DNA of 64,000 bases from an uncultured Eubacterium sp. (GCA_910589665.1 CAJUTR010000002.1:150232-214231); one strand, 5' to 3'. Counted from the first letter of the stretch, positions 24,660-33,953 are shown. Numbers and translations are program-made. The notes: generated by a model from the letters alone, not told the origin.

Positions 24660-27125
24660 ATGGTATTGGATTGGAACGAATACATGTCGGCGGCGAGAGA
24701 TGCCGCCGCTGAAGGATGTGTGCTTTTGAAAAACGAACATGCCGCCCTGCCGCTTGTGAAAGGCGGCAGGGTAGCTGTGTTTGGACGGATTCAGCGCCAT
24801 TATTATAAGAGCGGTACCGGTTCGGGCGGATTGGTCAATGTTTCGCATGTAACCGGCATATTGGATGCCCTGCTTGAAACACCACATCTTATCGTAGATC
24901 AGGATGTTTTGGCAGTTTATGACGCGTGGGAATCGGAACATAAGTTTGATGAAGGGCCAGGCTGGGCGCAGGAACCCTGGTCGCAGATTGAAATGCCGTT
25001 GGACGAGGAGCTTTTAGAAAAAGCTGGCCGTCAGAACGATGCGGCCATCATCATCATCGGGAGGACTGCGGGAGAGGACAGGGATCATGTGGACGAAAAG
25101 GGTTCCTACCGTCTCTCGGATGTGGAAGTGGCCATGATCGAAAAGGTACGTGCCCATTTTGGGCGCGTCATTGTTTTATTTAATGTTGGAAATATTGTGG
25201 ATATGGGACACCCGTGCCTGCGTGAGTGCGATGCCCTGCTCTATGTGTGGCAGGGTGGGATGCTCGGCGGGTACGGTGCGGTGGATGTCCTGACCGGAAA
25301 AGTGAATCCGTCAGGAAGACTGGCGGATACAATCGCGTCTCATATCGAGGATTATCCATCCACAAAAAACTTTGGTGATGAGGAAAGAAATTATTATAAA
25401 GAGGATATCTATGTCGGATACCGCTTTTTTGAGACAATGGCGAAACAAGCCGTCTTATATCCGTTTGGTTTTGGCCTTTCGTATACGGAGTTTTTTGAGA
25501 CCGTGAGCGGATGGGAAGAAGACGGGGGAGATCTGTCCTTTGTGGTAACGGTGAAAAACACCGGACCCGTTTTGGGAAAACAGGTGGTACAGGTTTATGT
25601 GGAGGCGCCGCAGGGTGTTTTGGGAAAACCGTCCAGGGTGCTGGCGGCATTTGCGAAGACGGAGGAACTGGCGCCGGGAGAGACTGAGTCGATCCCATTC
25701 CACATTTCGCGCTATGAATATGCTTCTTATGACGATACCGGCGCTACGGGCCACCCGTATTGTTATGTGCTTGAACCGGGTGATTATCGTGTATATGTGG
25801 GAAAAAATGTAAGGGATGCGAAATGTGCCGGGCAGTTTTCGCTCGACAGCTTACAGGTTGTGCAGGAATTAGAACAAAATCTAGCGCCCGAAGCAGCGTT
25901 TGAACGGATGCGGCCGCAGATGCCTGGTTCCGCAGACAGTGAAAAGAGCGGCTCCGGATCTAAGAGAAATGTGGATTCCGTCGATATGACAATCGCATAT
26001 GAACCGGTTCCGGCTGGCGGTGAGCAGGAAGAGACAAAACGAAAGAGCCAGATTCCTCCAGACATCTCCTATACTGGTGACAGGGGGTACCGTTTGAGTG
26101 ATGTAGCAGAGGGGACGGTATTAATGGAACAGTTCATCGCTCAGTTAAGCGACGACGATCTGTGCTGCATCATCCGCGGAGAGGGGATGGGCAGTCCGAA
26201 AGTTACGCCGGGGACGGCCGCGGCATATGGGGGGATATCCGACCATTTGAAAGTGCTTGGGATTCCGTGCGGGTGCTGTTCGGATGGGCCGTCCGGCATT
26301 CGGATGGACAGCGGGGAGAAGGCATTCAGCCTGCCGAACGGAACATTGATGGCGTGTACGTTTAATGCGCCGTTGATACAGAAACTTTATTCCTTTACCG
26401 GATTGGAAATGGTGTTCCATAAGGTGGATAATCTATTGGGGCCTGGGGTAAACATACACCGGCATCCGCTGAACGGGAGGAATTTTGAATATTTTTCGGA
26501 AGATCCGTTTTTAACTGGGAAAATGGCTGCTGCCGTACTCCGAGGCCTAAAAAGCGCCGGTGTGACGGGGACGCTCAAGCACTTTGCTGCCAATAACCAG
26601 GAGACGAAACGAATGGAGATTGACAGCGTCGTATCGGAGCGGGCGTTGAGGGAAATTTATCTGAAAGGCTTTGAGATCGCAGTCAAAGAGGGCGGAGCGG
26701 ATTCCATTATGACAACGTACGGTTCCCTCAATGGTGTCTGGACGGCCGGACGGTTCGAGTTAAATACCGAGATCCTTCGAAACGAATGGGGATTTGACGG
26801 GATCGTCATGACGGATTGGTGGGCAAAGGTCAGCCGTCAGGGGAAAAGTGAGAAAGCGGATAAAACGGATCTTGCCGCTATGGCGATGGCGCAGAATGAC
26901 CTGTATATGGTGTGTGAACAGGCGGATCAGAACCTGACCGGGGATAATACGCAGAAAGAACTGGAATCGGGAGTTCTTACCCGGGGTGAGCTTCAGAGAA
27001 ATGCAGGGAATATCTGCCGCCAGCTTATGACGACACCAGCATTTGCCAGGTTTTATGGCAGAGAGGTATCCGTGAAGGTGATAAATCGGCCGGAAAAAGG
27101 CCCAGAAAAGAGAGGAATGGAATGA
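24660..27125 (+). CDS. Glycoside hydrolase family 3 enzyme with permuted domain order
   Basis: This 821-residue enzyme carries the usual GH3 C-terminal sandwich first (about 1-260; DAAAEGCVLLKNE..LPL), then a fibronectin III-like domain (about 285-400; VKNTGPVLGKQVVQVYVEAP), a variable linker (400-450), and the TIM-barrel catalytic domain last (about 455-800). The nucleophile aspartate is D719 in GIVMTDWW, and the substrate-binding KHFAANNQE motif precedes it. This inverted order is known for a subset of GH3 beta-glucosidases in gut Clostridia. No signal peptide is present, so it should act on imported beta-glycosides. ATGA overlap couples it to the next gene. Confidence 0.92.
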   Translation: MVLDWNEYMSAARDAAAEGCVLLKNEHAALPLVKGGRVAVFGRIQRHYYKSGTGSGGLVNVSHVTGILDALLETPHLIVDQDVLAVYDAWESEHKFDEGPGWAQEPWSQIEMPLDEELLEKAGRQNDAAIIIIGRTAGEDRDHVDEKGSYRLSDVEVAMIEKVRAHFGRVIVLFNVGNIVDMGHPCLRECDALLYVWQGGMLGGYGAVDVLTGKVNPSGRLADTIASHIEDYPSTKNFGDEERNYYKEDIYVGYRFFETMAKQAVLYPFGFGLSYTEFFETVSGWEEDGGDLSFVVTVKNTGPVLGKQVVQVYVEAPQGVLGKPSRVLAAFAKTEELAPGETESIPFHISRYEYASYDDTGATGHPYCYVLEPGDYRVYVGKNVRDAKCAGQFSLDSLQVVQELEQNLAPEAAFERMRPQMPGSADSEKSGSGSKRNVDSVDMTIAYEPVPAGGEQEETKRKSQIPPDISYTGDRGYRLSDVAEGTVLMEQFIAQLSDDDLCCIIRGEGMGSPKVTPGTAAAYGGISDHLKVLGIPCGCCSDGPSGIRMDSGEKAFSLPNGTLMACTFNAPLIQKLYSFTGLEMVFHKVDNLLGPGVNIHRHPLNGRNFEYFSEDPFLTGKMAAAVLRGLKSAGVTGTLKHFAANNQETKRMEIDSVVSERALREIYLKGFEIAVKEGGADSIMTTYGSLNGVWTAGRFELNTEILRNEWGFDGIVMTDWWAKVSRQGKSEKADKTDLAAMAMAQNDLYMVCEQADQNLTGDNTQKELESGVLTRGELQRNAGNICRQLMTTPAFARFYGREVSVKVINRPEKGPEKRGME

Positions 27126-29560
27126 GAATGAACAGAATAAGAACGGCGTTGGCGATTCTCCTTTGTGCGATCCTCATAGGAAATTCGATTTATGTTCCAA
27201 AGGATCGTGCGGCTGCGGCAGGGAAATATGTATCAGATGGGAAACAGACGAACCATCTGGCGGAGCTGGAAGTACTGGAAGGCGGGCTTAGAACACAGAA
27301 AGCCGTCTGGGTGGATGAGGATCAGGCGGCGAAAGTGCCTTCTTATGAGAAATCTTTTCGCGCCAACCGACTCCAGTCGATTTTTCAAGAGGGAACAGGA
27401 ACCTATGGATTTGCCAGTCTTTCTGCCAAACAGCAGGATTTTTACTTGTCGCTGGAAACATCGCTGGCGAATTTTGACCGGATCGACACAGAGGAGGCCG
27501 AGTTCGAATCGATCAGCTATGGCGATGGTACGATGCAGTACACCCCGTTTAAAGTAGATTTCTCGAGGGCAGGGATAGACATAGACCAGGCGATCCGGAC
27601 ATGGGTTGCGTTCCGGGCGGATCATCCTTGGCTGTTTTGGCTCGGCGGTATCGCGTATTCGAATTCGGAACTGATGCCAGTGGTAGAAAGTACGTATGAA
27701 ACGGACATCCGTGGCGTGAGGCAGATGTATGTGGCGATAGAAACCGCCGTTACGGAGTATCTGGGTGTGGCAGAACAGGCAGATGGCGTTTATGAAAAGG
27801 TGAGGGTCGTTTATAACCATTTGATCGAGACGATTGATTATGCGTACAAATCGGATGGCTCCACGCCGGAATCGGAAGATTGGGCGCATAGTGTCGTTGG
27901 CGTCTTTGACAGCGCTTATCATAAGGCTGTGTGTGAAGGGTACGCAAAAGCATTTTCCTTTATCCTGAATATTCTGGATGTACCGAATGTGTATATCGTA
28001 GGCCAGGCAGGAGGCGGGGGACACGCTTGGAATGCGGTTTCCTTTGATGGCGGAAACATGTATTATTACATGGATGCGACGTGGGATGATCCGAAGGGCG
28101 CAACTAGAAATCAATATGCTTACTTTGCGATGCCAAAAAATTTGTTTGAAAAACGCCACACGCCGGACTCGACGGCAGGAAGCGGCTTTTCATGGCAATA
28201 CGAGATGCCGCCGCTCGGGGACAGTATGGACTATACGTATTTTGTCAGGTACGCCGCGTACGGTACGGCGGAAGCGATCGGAGATGTGGGAGCGGCAAGA
28301 ACTTTTTTAAAGAAAGCTAAGATCCTGGCGCCGGAAGAAAAGTGTATGCTGCTGCTGTCAGATACGAATGTTCTGCAACATGTGACGCAAGCGTTAGAAA
28401 TTTCAGGGTTTACGTATTCGACCCAGCAGGATTATGGTATGCTTATTTTTGAGGATGCGGCTGACTTATTTGCTTCGCGGACTCCGACCGCTGCATTTGC
28501 ATTATCAGATACCGAGATAGCTGTCGGTGAGGAGGACAGCGAGGAGCGGGTCATCACAATTTCTTCTGCTACGGAAGGAAGTGATGATTATATTACATTC
28601 TATTCTTCGAATGAACGGGTGGCAGATGTAATAACGCCTTATGTAAAAGCGGAGCCAGGAGAAGAGGTGCGCATCGCCATACGCGGGGCTGGTACGGCAA
28701 CGATTTACGCAAAGTCATCGGCAGGCAGAGCGACGACATCGTGTGAGGTTACCGTCGGAGACGCCGTGCCGGAAGAAACACCAACGGCGAAGCCGGGAGC
28801 GACACCGACCGCAGAGCCAGGGGGAAGTCCTACGATGGAGCCAGGGGAAATGCCGACCGCAGAACCGGGGGGAAGTCCTACGATGGAGCCAGAGGAGAAA
28901 CCGACCACAGAGCCGACAGAAAAGCCAGGGCAGGAACCAACGGCGAAGCCAGGAGAGGCACCGACGATGAGTCCTGTAGAGAGTCCGACTGAAAAACCAG
29001 GGGAGACGCCGACGGCGAAGCCTGTAGGGGATCCGACTGAAAAACCGGGAGAGACGCCGACAGAAAAGCCAGGCGATATGCCCACGATCCAGCCGGGAGA
29101 AAGACCGACGGAGAAACCAGGAGATACGACAATAGGGTCCGGGCCCCATATAGCAGCTACGCAGCCTCCGTTGGGTGGCGGATCTGTTCAGGAAGTACGC
29201 AAGGTGAAAAAGGGCGATATATTTACTGCCGGCAACTTAAAGTATCAAGTGACGAAGGTGAATGGAAAAGCGGGACAGTTGTCCGTAATTGGCGTGAAGT
29301 CGAAAAAAGCAGCGTCTATCGTTATTCCCAAAAAAGTAAATAAAAAGGGAGTGTCCTTTACGATTACGTCGATTCAGGGCAACTCGTTTAAAGGATGTAA
29401 AAAGGTAAAGAAGCTGACTATAAAGTGTACCAGTTTAAAGAAGATTACGAAAAAGTCATTCGTTGGACTGAGCCGGAAGTTAAAAATATCTTTACCGGGA
29501 TCAAAGGCTGCGCAATACAGGAAGATGTTGAAAAAGTGTAACTATTTTATCAAGAAGTGA
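27122..29560 (+). CDS. Secreted transglutaminase-like protein with Pro/Thr stalk
   Basis: This 812-residue exported protein has a signal peptide (1-31), a transglutaminase-like core (about 230-330) with an apparently intact triad C271 (AVCEGYAKAF), H301 (GGGGHAWNAV) and D318 (YYMDATWDDP), a BIG2-like Ig domain (about 455-545), a Pro/Thr/Glu/Lys/Gly-rich stalk of short repeats (about 553-670), and a lysine-rich C-terminal domain resembling a BspA-type leucine-rich module (about 685-812). The stalk suggests surface display through or along the wall. The core may cut or cross-link peptides. No LPXTG motif is seen. Confidence 0.85.
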   Translation: MRMNRIRTALAILLCAILIGNSIYVPKDRAAAAGKYVSDGKQTNHLAELEVLEGGLRTQKAVWVDEDQAAKVPSYEKSFRANRLQSIFQEGTGTYGFASLSAKQQDFYLSLETSLANFDRIDTEEAEFESISYGDGTMQYTPFKVDFSRAGIDIDQAIRTWVAFRADHPWLFWLGGIAYSNSELMPVVESTYETDIRGVRQMYVAIETAVTEYLGVAEQADGVYEKVRVVYNHLIETIDYAYKSDGSTPESEDWAHSVVGVFDSAYHKAVCEGYAKAFSFILNILDVPNVYIVGQAGGGGHAWNAVSFDGGNMYYYMDATWDDPKGATRNQYAYFAMPKNLFEKRHTPDSTAGSGFSWQYEMPPLGDSMDYTYFVRYAAYGTAEAIGDVGAARTFLKKAKILAPEEKCMLLLSDTNVLQHVTQALEISGFTYSTQQDYGMLIFEDAADLFASRTPTAAFALSDTEIAVGEEDSEERVITISSATEGSDDYITFYSSNERVADVITPYVKAEPGEEVRIAIRGAGTATIYAKSSAGRATTSCEVTVGDAVPEETPTAKPGATPTAEPGGSPTMEPGEMPTAEPGGSPTMEPEEKPTTEPTEKPGQEPTAKPGEAPTMSPVESPTEKPGETPTAKPVGDPTEKPGETPTEKPGDMPTIQPGERPTEKPGDTTIGSGPHIAATQPPLGGGSVQEVRKVKKGDIFTAGNLKYQVTKVNGKAGQLSVIGVKSKKAASIVIPKKVNKKGVSFTITSIQGNSFKGCKKVKKLTIKCTSLKKITKKSFVGLSRKLKISLPGSKAAQYRKMLKKCNYFIKK

Positions 29561-29573
29561 GATAGACAAAAGA

Positions 29574-29637
29574 GGTGAAAATGGAACAGCCGCCTGAACC
29601 GATCTTTGATCAAGCCGGTTCAAGCGGCCGTTTTCAC
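29574..29637. terminator. Long imperfect inverted repeat between convergent genes
   Basis: GTGAAAA pairs with TTTTCAC, and inside it GCCGC.TGAACCG pairs with CGGTTCAAGCGGC around a 14-nt loop. The position between the transglutaminase gene and convergent galE suits a bidirectional terminator, although the U-tract is poor. Confidence 0.55.
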
Positions 29638-29654
29638 GTCCCATATGTTATTGT

Positions 29655-30671
29655 CTATTTTATATATCCATCCGGATTGCTGCTTTGCCAGTTCCATGAA
29701 TGGGCGCACATATCGTCGATGTTGTATTTAGCTTTCCAGCCCAGTTCTTCGTTTGCCTTCGTGCTGTCTGAGAAAAGCTCATCGGTATCGCCTGCACGCC
29801 TTGGTTTGAATTCATATTTGATTTCGTGACCGCATGCTTTTTCATAAGCATGTACGACGTCTAGAACGCTGTAGCCGTTCCCGGTTCCGAGATTATAGAT
29901 CCGCACATCCGGAGTGTCCGAAAATTTTGTGATGGCTTTGACATGGCCGGATGCCAGATCCATCACATGGATGTAATCGCGGACACCCGTACCGTCATGT
30001 GTCTTGTAGTCGTTTCCGAAAACGCCGAGACAGTCCCGTTTTCCGACGGCTACCTGTGCCACATAAGGAACGAGATTGTTGGGGATCCCTTTTGGATCTT
30101 CTCCGATGCGGCCGCTTTCGTGTGCGCCGATCGGATTGAAATAACGCAGAAGGATGACGTTCCATTGTGGATCAGCGGTGTGAAGGTCGGTAAGGATCTG
30201 CTCCAGCATCCATTTCGTCCATCCATAAGGGTTGGTTGGCGAACCTTTCGGACATGTTTCTGTAACAGGAACCGATTCTGGTTCGCCATATACAGTGGCA
30301 GAAGAACTGAAAATAATGTTTTTTACGTTGTGCGCGTTCATACAGTCAACGAGGTGAAGCGTTCCTGTCAGGTTGTTATGATAGTATGCAACCGGTTTTG
30401 AGACGGACTCGCCTACCGCTTTCAACCCAGCAAAGTGAATGACGGCATCTATGTTTTCTTGATCAAATACATGATTTAATGCTTTTTGATCTAATAAATC
30501 TACCTGATAAAATGTGATCTTTTTGCCCGTGAGTGTCTCCACGCGGCTGACGGCCTCACGGCTGGCATTGTAAAGGTTGTCCACGATAACGACCTCATAG
30601 CCGTTTTCCAAAAGTTCAACGCATGTATGCGATCCGATATAACCGGCGCCGCCGGTAACTAATATTTTCAT
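29655..30671 (-). CDS. galE: UDP-glucose 4-epimerase
   Basis: This 338-residue short-chain dehydrogenase-type enzyme interconverts UDP-glucose and UDP-galactose in the Leloir pathway. The NAD-binding motif is GGAGYIGSH at the N-terminus. The catalytic SSSATVYG segment and the YGWTKWMLEQ (YxxxK) motif follow. I start it at MKILVTGG, preceded by AAAAGGGATCATT. It lies 64 nt downstream of galK on the same strand, a two-gene galactose operon. No galT is present in the window. Confidence 0.96.
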   Translation of the reverse strand: MKILVTGGAGYIGSHTCVELLENGYEVVIVDNLYNASREAVSRVETLTGKKITFYQVDLLDQKALNHVFDQENIDAVIHFAGLKAVGESVSKPVAYYHNNLTGTLHLVDCMNAHNVKNIIFSSSATVYGEPESVPVTETCPKGSPTNPYGWTKWMLEQILTDLHTADPQWNVILLRYFNPIGAHESGRIGEDPKGIPNNLVPYVAQVAVGKRDCLGVFGNDYKTHDGTGVRDYIHVMDLASGHVKAITKFSDTPDVRIYNLGTGNGYSVLDVVHAYEKACGHEIKYEFKPRRAGDTDELFSDSTKANEELGWKAKYNIDDMCAHSWNWQSSNPDGYIK

Positions 30672-30735
30672 AATGATCCCTTTTCCTTTCAAAATTTAAA
30701 AATTGTGTTATTGAAAACTCTGCCCGTAGACATTG

Positions 30736-31908
30736 TCATACAAGATGACCAGCCCCGTCTCCAAGCCTTACTTCGTAAAATTCTGGAATTTTTCCGTAGG
30801 AGTCCTGGTAGCAGGCAGCTAGTTTGTTTTTAAATAGATTCCGGTTTCTTTTTTTCACGAGGCTTACGGTGCAGCCGCCAAAACCGCCGCCCGTCATTCG
30901 GCTTCCGATCACGCCGGGAACCTCCCATGCTGTTTTTACAAGAAAGTCGATCTCTTCACAGGAAACTTCATAATCATCCCGCAGGGAGAGATGAGATTTG
31001 TTCATCAAGCGGCCAAATTCTAACATATCGTTTTCCTTTAGTGCGTTTCGTGCGTGAACGGTTCGGCGGTTTTCGGAGATGGCATGTTTGACCCGTTTCC
31101 GAATCGTCTCGTCGGGAATTAGAAACTGATATCTGTCAAATTGTTCATTGTTCAGGTCTCCTAAACTGTTGATGTCGATCACTTTCTGGAACATATCAAG
31201 TCCGCGCTCGCATTCCCGCCGTCTCTCATTGTATGCCGAAGACACAAGATTGTGAGTGATACCGCTGTTTGTTATGATCAAACAGATATCGCCGAGGTTC
31301 AGTGGCACAAGTTCATAGTTTAATTTGTACGTATTGAGGAAAATGGCATGATCTGTTTTTCCGACCGCAGAAGCGAACTGATCCATGATGCCGCACTGGG
31401 TGCCGATATAATGGTTTTCTGCGTATTGTCCCAGCAGAGCGATCTGTGTGACGGGGAGATCCTGAAAGTCAAATAGATCTCGGAGAATCGTGCCCATTAA
31501 AACTTCGATCGAAGCGGAGGAGGAAAGTCCTGCGCCGGCTGGAATGTCTCCGTAGAATAGTATGTCCATACCACAGTCGATCGTATACCCTTTTTTGGCA
31601 AATGCCCAGATCACGCCCCGCGGGTAATCGGTCCAAAGACCATTTCCGGATGGGGACAGGTCATGAATGGACGAAGTGATCACACCATCGGAACTGAAAT
31701 TTTCAGAGTATAGGTTCAGGGTATCATCGTTCCGTTTTCGGACAAATCCATATGTTCCAAGTGTGAGGGCGCATGGGAATACATGTCCGCCGTTGTAGTC
31801 AGTATGGTCGCCAATGAGGTTGACGCGCCCCGGCGCAAAGAAAACTTCTGGTTCTGCCCCGGCTCCAAAGATTTGTGTGAAGGTACCTTTCGTCTTTTCT
31901 ATGTTCAT
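30736..31908 (-). CDS. galK: Galactokinase
   Basis: The enzyme phosphorylates galactose with ATP, the first committed Leloir step. The 390-residue GHMP kinase has the galactokinase signature GRVNLIGDHTDYNGG, the ATP loop IPAGAGLSSSASIEV, and the late GSRMTGGGFGGCTVSL motif. Of the candidate starts, MNIEKTK is best, with GAGG 9 nt upstream. The 5-prime end follows the terminator that closes the gat/PilZ operon, so it is probably transcribed separately together with galE. Confidence 0.96.
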   Translation of the reverse strand: MNIEKTKGTFTQIFGAGAEPEVFFAPGRVNLIGDHTDYNGGHVFPCALTLGTYGFVRKRNDDTLNLYSENFSSDGVITSSIHDLSPSGNGLWTDYPRGVIWAFAKKGYTIDCGMDILFYGDIPAGAGLSSSASIEVLMGTILRDLFDFQDLPVTQIALLGQYAENHYIGTQCGIMDQFASAVGKTDHAIFLNTYKLNYELVPLNLGDICLIITNSGITHNLVSSAYNERRRECERGLDMFQKVIDINSLGDLNNEQFDRYQFLIPDETIRKRVKHAISENRRTVHARNALKENDMLEFGRLMNKSHLSLRDDYEVSCEEIDFLVKTAWEVPGVIGSRMTGGGFGGCTVSLVKKRNRNLFKNKLAACYQDSYGKIPEFYEVRLGDGAGHLV

Positions 31909-31959
31909 ATGTATTTTCCTCATTTCTACGTTAATATCCTTATTATATACTGAAAACAT

Positions 31960-32016
31960 AAAAAAAGCTATAGGAAATTCCCCGAAAAATATTTTTCCAA
32001 TTTCTCGGGGGATTTC
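31960..32016 (-). terminator. Terminator of the aspS-gatCAB-PilZ operon
   Basis: On the minus strand GAAATCCCCCGAGAAA (32016-32001) pairs with TTTTTCGGGGAATTTC (31989-31974), and a run of seven T follows at 31967-31961. It separates the PilZ gene from galK. Confidence 0.8.
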
Positions 32017-32041
32017 TCATCGCATCAAGTTGTCTTCTTTC

Positions 32042-32398
32042 TTAACTCAGTTCTGCGGCATAGTCATTAAATACATAATCCATAATGGATGCTGTACCGA
32101 CGAGCTCGCAGCCGTAGATATAAGAGTCCTGTCCATCTGAATTTGGGTCATTCTGCTGGCGGATGATGCGCACGACGCAGTTCACGGCATCTGATTTGCC
32201 GAGGACAAGTTTGGCATTGAAATAGTAGCCGACGGGAAGTATGCTTTTGGACTTAAAGCCGATACCGGCTTTTGATACATCAAACACCTCAATGGGGGCG
32301 TGGATATTTTCTACTTTAACGTTATCCTGTTTAAACAGGGACGATATTTCAAGTTCCAGTTTTGCCGGCCATCTTTTTTCCTTTCTCATCTCGATCAT
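32042..32398 (-). CDS. PilZ-domain c-di-GMP binding protein
   Basis: This 118-residue cytoplasmic protein is a single PilZ domain. The two binding motifs are present: an RxxxR-type stretch in MRKEKRWPA and the DVSKAGIGF motif (D/NxSxxG). PilZ proteins bind cyclic di-GMP and change the activity of partners in motility, adhesion or polysaccharide export. GGAGG lies 9 nt before the start. It is the last gene of the T-box-led aspS-gatCAB unit, an odd place that may reflect simple adjacency. The GGDEF/EAL protein at 50.7 kb belongs to the same signalling circuit type. Confidence 0.88.
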   Translation of the reverse strand: MIEMRKEKRWPAKLELEISSLFKQDNVKVENIHAPIEVFDVSKAGIGFKSKSILPVGYYFNAKLVLGKSDAVNCVVRIIRQQNDPNSDGQDSYIYGCELVGTASIMDYVFNDYAAELS

Positions 32399-32419
32399 AC
32401 AGGGCTTCCTCCTTCCGTT

Positions 32420-33850
32420 TTATAACAGTTCTTCTAAAATCGCATGTACCATGCCAGGATCCGCTTTCCCCTTCATCGCCTTCATCGTCTGTCCGACAAG
32501 AAAGCCAAGGGCTTTTGTTTTTCCTGCCCGGTAGTCAGCAGAAGACTGTGGGTTTTCTGCGATCACCTGTTCAATGGTCTGACGCAATGCGCCTTCATCA
32601 TTGATTGTCTTAAGTCCATTATCCTCTACAAACTTCTTCACGTCAATACGTTCTGAAAACATTTTTTCAAAAACTTCTTTTGCGACTGTGGAAGTAATGG
32701 CGTTTTCGTCGGTTAGCAGTACGAGGGCGGCGAGATTCTCAGGGGTAAAGGTGATGTCTTCCGGATCCATTTCCTTTTCTTTGAGCAGACGCATCGTCTC
32801 TACCATGAGCCAGTTTGAAACCTTTTTTGGATTGTGGCAGAGGGCGGTTGTCGCCTCAAACAAATCGGCCAGTTTTTTCGAGCTGGTGAGGATGCCGATG
32901 TCATAATCTGGAATGCCATATTCTGTTTTATAGCGCGCTGCTTTTTCTTCCTGTAGTTCCGGCTGACGGGAACTTACCGCAGCGATCCACTCGTCGCTGA
33001 TCGATAACGGAACGAGGTCGGGATCAGGGAAATAACGGTAATCCTGAGCGTCCTCTTTGGAGCGCATCGCGTACGAGGATTCTTTATTGTCGTCCCATCG
33101 TCTCGTTTCCTGGATCACGGACTTTCCTTCCTCTAGAAGCTCGATCTGTCTGGCGCGCTCGCCCTCGATGGCCCGTGAAATGGCCTTAAAGGAGTTGAGG
33201 TTTTTCATTTCTGTTCGCGTGCCGAATTCGGAAGCGCCTGCTTCACGTACGGAAAGGTTGACGTCGGCGCGCATGGAACCCTCGTTCAGCTTGCAGTCAG
33301 AAGCTCCGAGATACTGGATCGTCAAACGGAGTTTTTCCAAATAGGCGATGACCTCCTCCGCGCTCCGCATATCTGGTTCTGACACGATTTCGATCAGCGG
33401 GACGCCTGAACGGTTATAGTCCACGAGGGAGCAGTCTTCCCATTCGTCATGTATAAGTTTGCCGGCGTCTTCTTCCATATGGATCTCATGGAGGCCAATA
33501 GACTTTTTGCCGGCAGTCGTCTCGATATCTACGTGTCCGTTCCGGCAGATCGGAAGATATAGCTGGGAGATCTGGTAGTTTTGCGGGTTATCCGGATAGA
33601 AATAATTTTTGCGGTCAAATTTACAGTACTGGGTAATGGTGCAGTTCGTCGCCAGGCCGACGGCCATCGCATATTCGACGACCTGTTTGTTCAGCACGGG
33701 CAGGGAACCCGGCATTCCGGTACAGACCGGACAGGTATGTGTATTTGGCGCGCCGCCGAATGCCGTGCTGCAGCCGCAGAATATTTTCGTTTTAGTGGCA
33801 AGTTCCACATGGACTTCAAGTCCGATGACGGTTTCGTATTGTTTCGCCAT
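32420..33850 (-). CDS. gatB: Asp/Glu-tRNA amidotransferase subunit B
   Basis: GatB binds misacylated Asp-tRNA-Asn or Glu-tRNA-Gln, activates the side chain and receives ammonia from GatA. The 476-residue length is normal. It begins YETVIGLEVHVELATKTKIFCGC, has the zinc/metal region CPVCTGMPGSLPVLN and the kinase-like core, and ends with the helical/YqeY domain (GFLVGQTMKAMKGKADPG). GGAGGTAAATT precedes the ATG. An unusual triple-hairpin element lies between it and gatA. Confidence 0.97.
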   Translation of the reverse strand: MAKQYETVIGLEVHVELATKTKIFCGCSTAFGGAPNTHTCPVCTGMPGSLPVLNKQVVEYAMAVGLATNCTITQYCKFDRKNYFYPDNPQNYQISQLYLPICRNGHVDIETTAGKKSIGLHEIHMEEDAGKLIHDEWEDCSLVDYNRSGVPLIEIVSEPDMRSAEEVIAYLEKLRLTIQYLGASDCKLNEGSMRADVNLSVREAGASEFGTRTEMKNLNSFKAISRAIEGERARQIELLEEGKSVIQETRRWDDNKESSYAMRSKEDAQDYRYFPDPDLVPLSISDEWIAAVSSRQPELQEEKAARYKTEYGIPDYDIGILTSSKKLADLFEATTALCHNPKKVSNWLMVETMRLLKEKEMDPEDITFTPENLAALVLLTDENAITSTVAKEVFEKMFSERIDVKKFVEDNGLKTINDEGALRQTIEQVIAENPQSSADYRAGKTKALGFLVGQTMKAMKGKADPGMVHAILEELL

Positions 33851-33865
33851 AATTTACCTCCTATT

Positions 33866-33945
33866 TGCGCACGTTTTTTGCGCATCACACAAGTTTGGGC
33901 GTGCGCGCACAAACTTGCAGAGTGAAAAATTTATTTTTCACTCTG
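33866..33945. repeat. Triple-hairpin element between gatA and gatB
   Basis: Three inverted repeats follow one another: TGCGCA (33866-33871) with TGCGCA (33879-33884); CAAGTTTG (33890-33897) with CAAACTTG (33910-33917); and CAGAGTGAAAAA (33918-33929) with TTTTTCACTCTG (33934-33945). Read on the minus strand, the first two resemble in order and sequence the element before tyrS at 5-63. It may be a dispersed small hairpin repeat of this genome or an mRNA processing site. Confidence 0.65.
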
Positions 33946-33953
33946 TTCTCCAT

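Noticed and set aside
27233..28159. 308-codon minus-strand frame opposite the transglutaminase-like gene
   Set aside because: It overlaps well-supported coding with signal peptide and catalytic triad, and lacks a start context.
28705..29149. Repetitive minus-strand frames opposite the Pro/Thr stalk
   Set aside because: They are mirror images of the sense-strand repeat and have no independent support.
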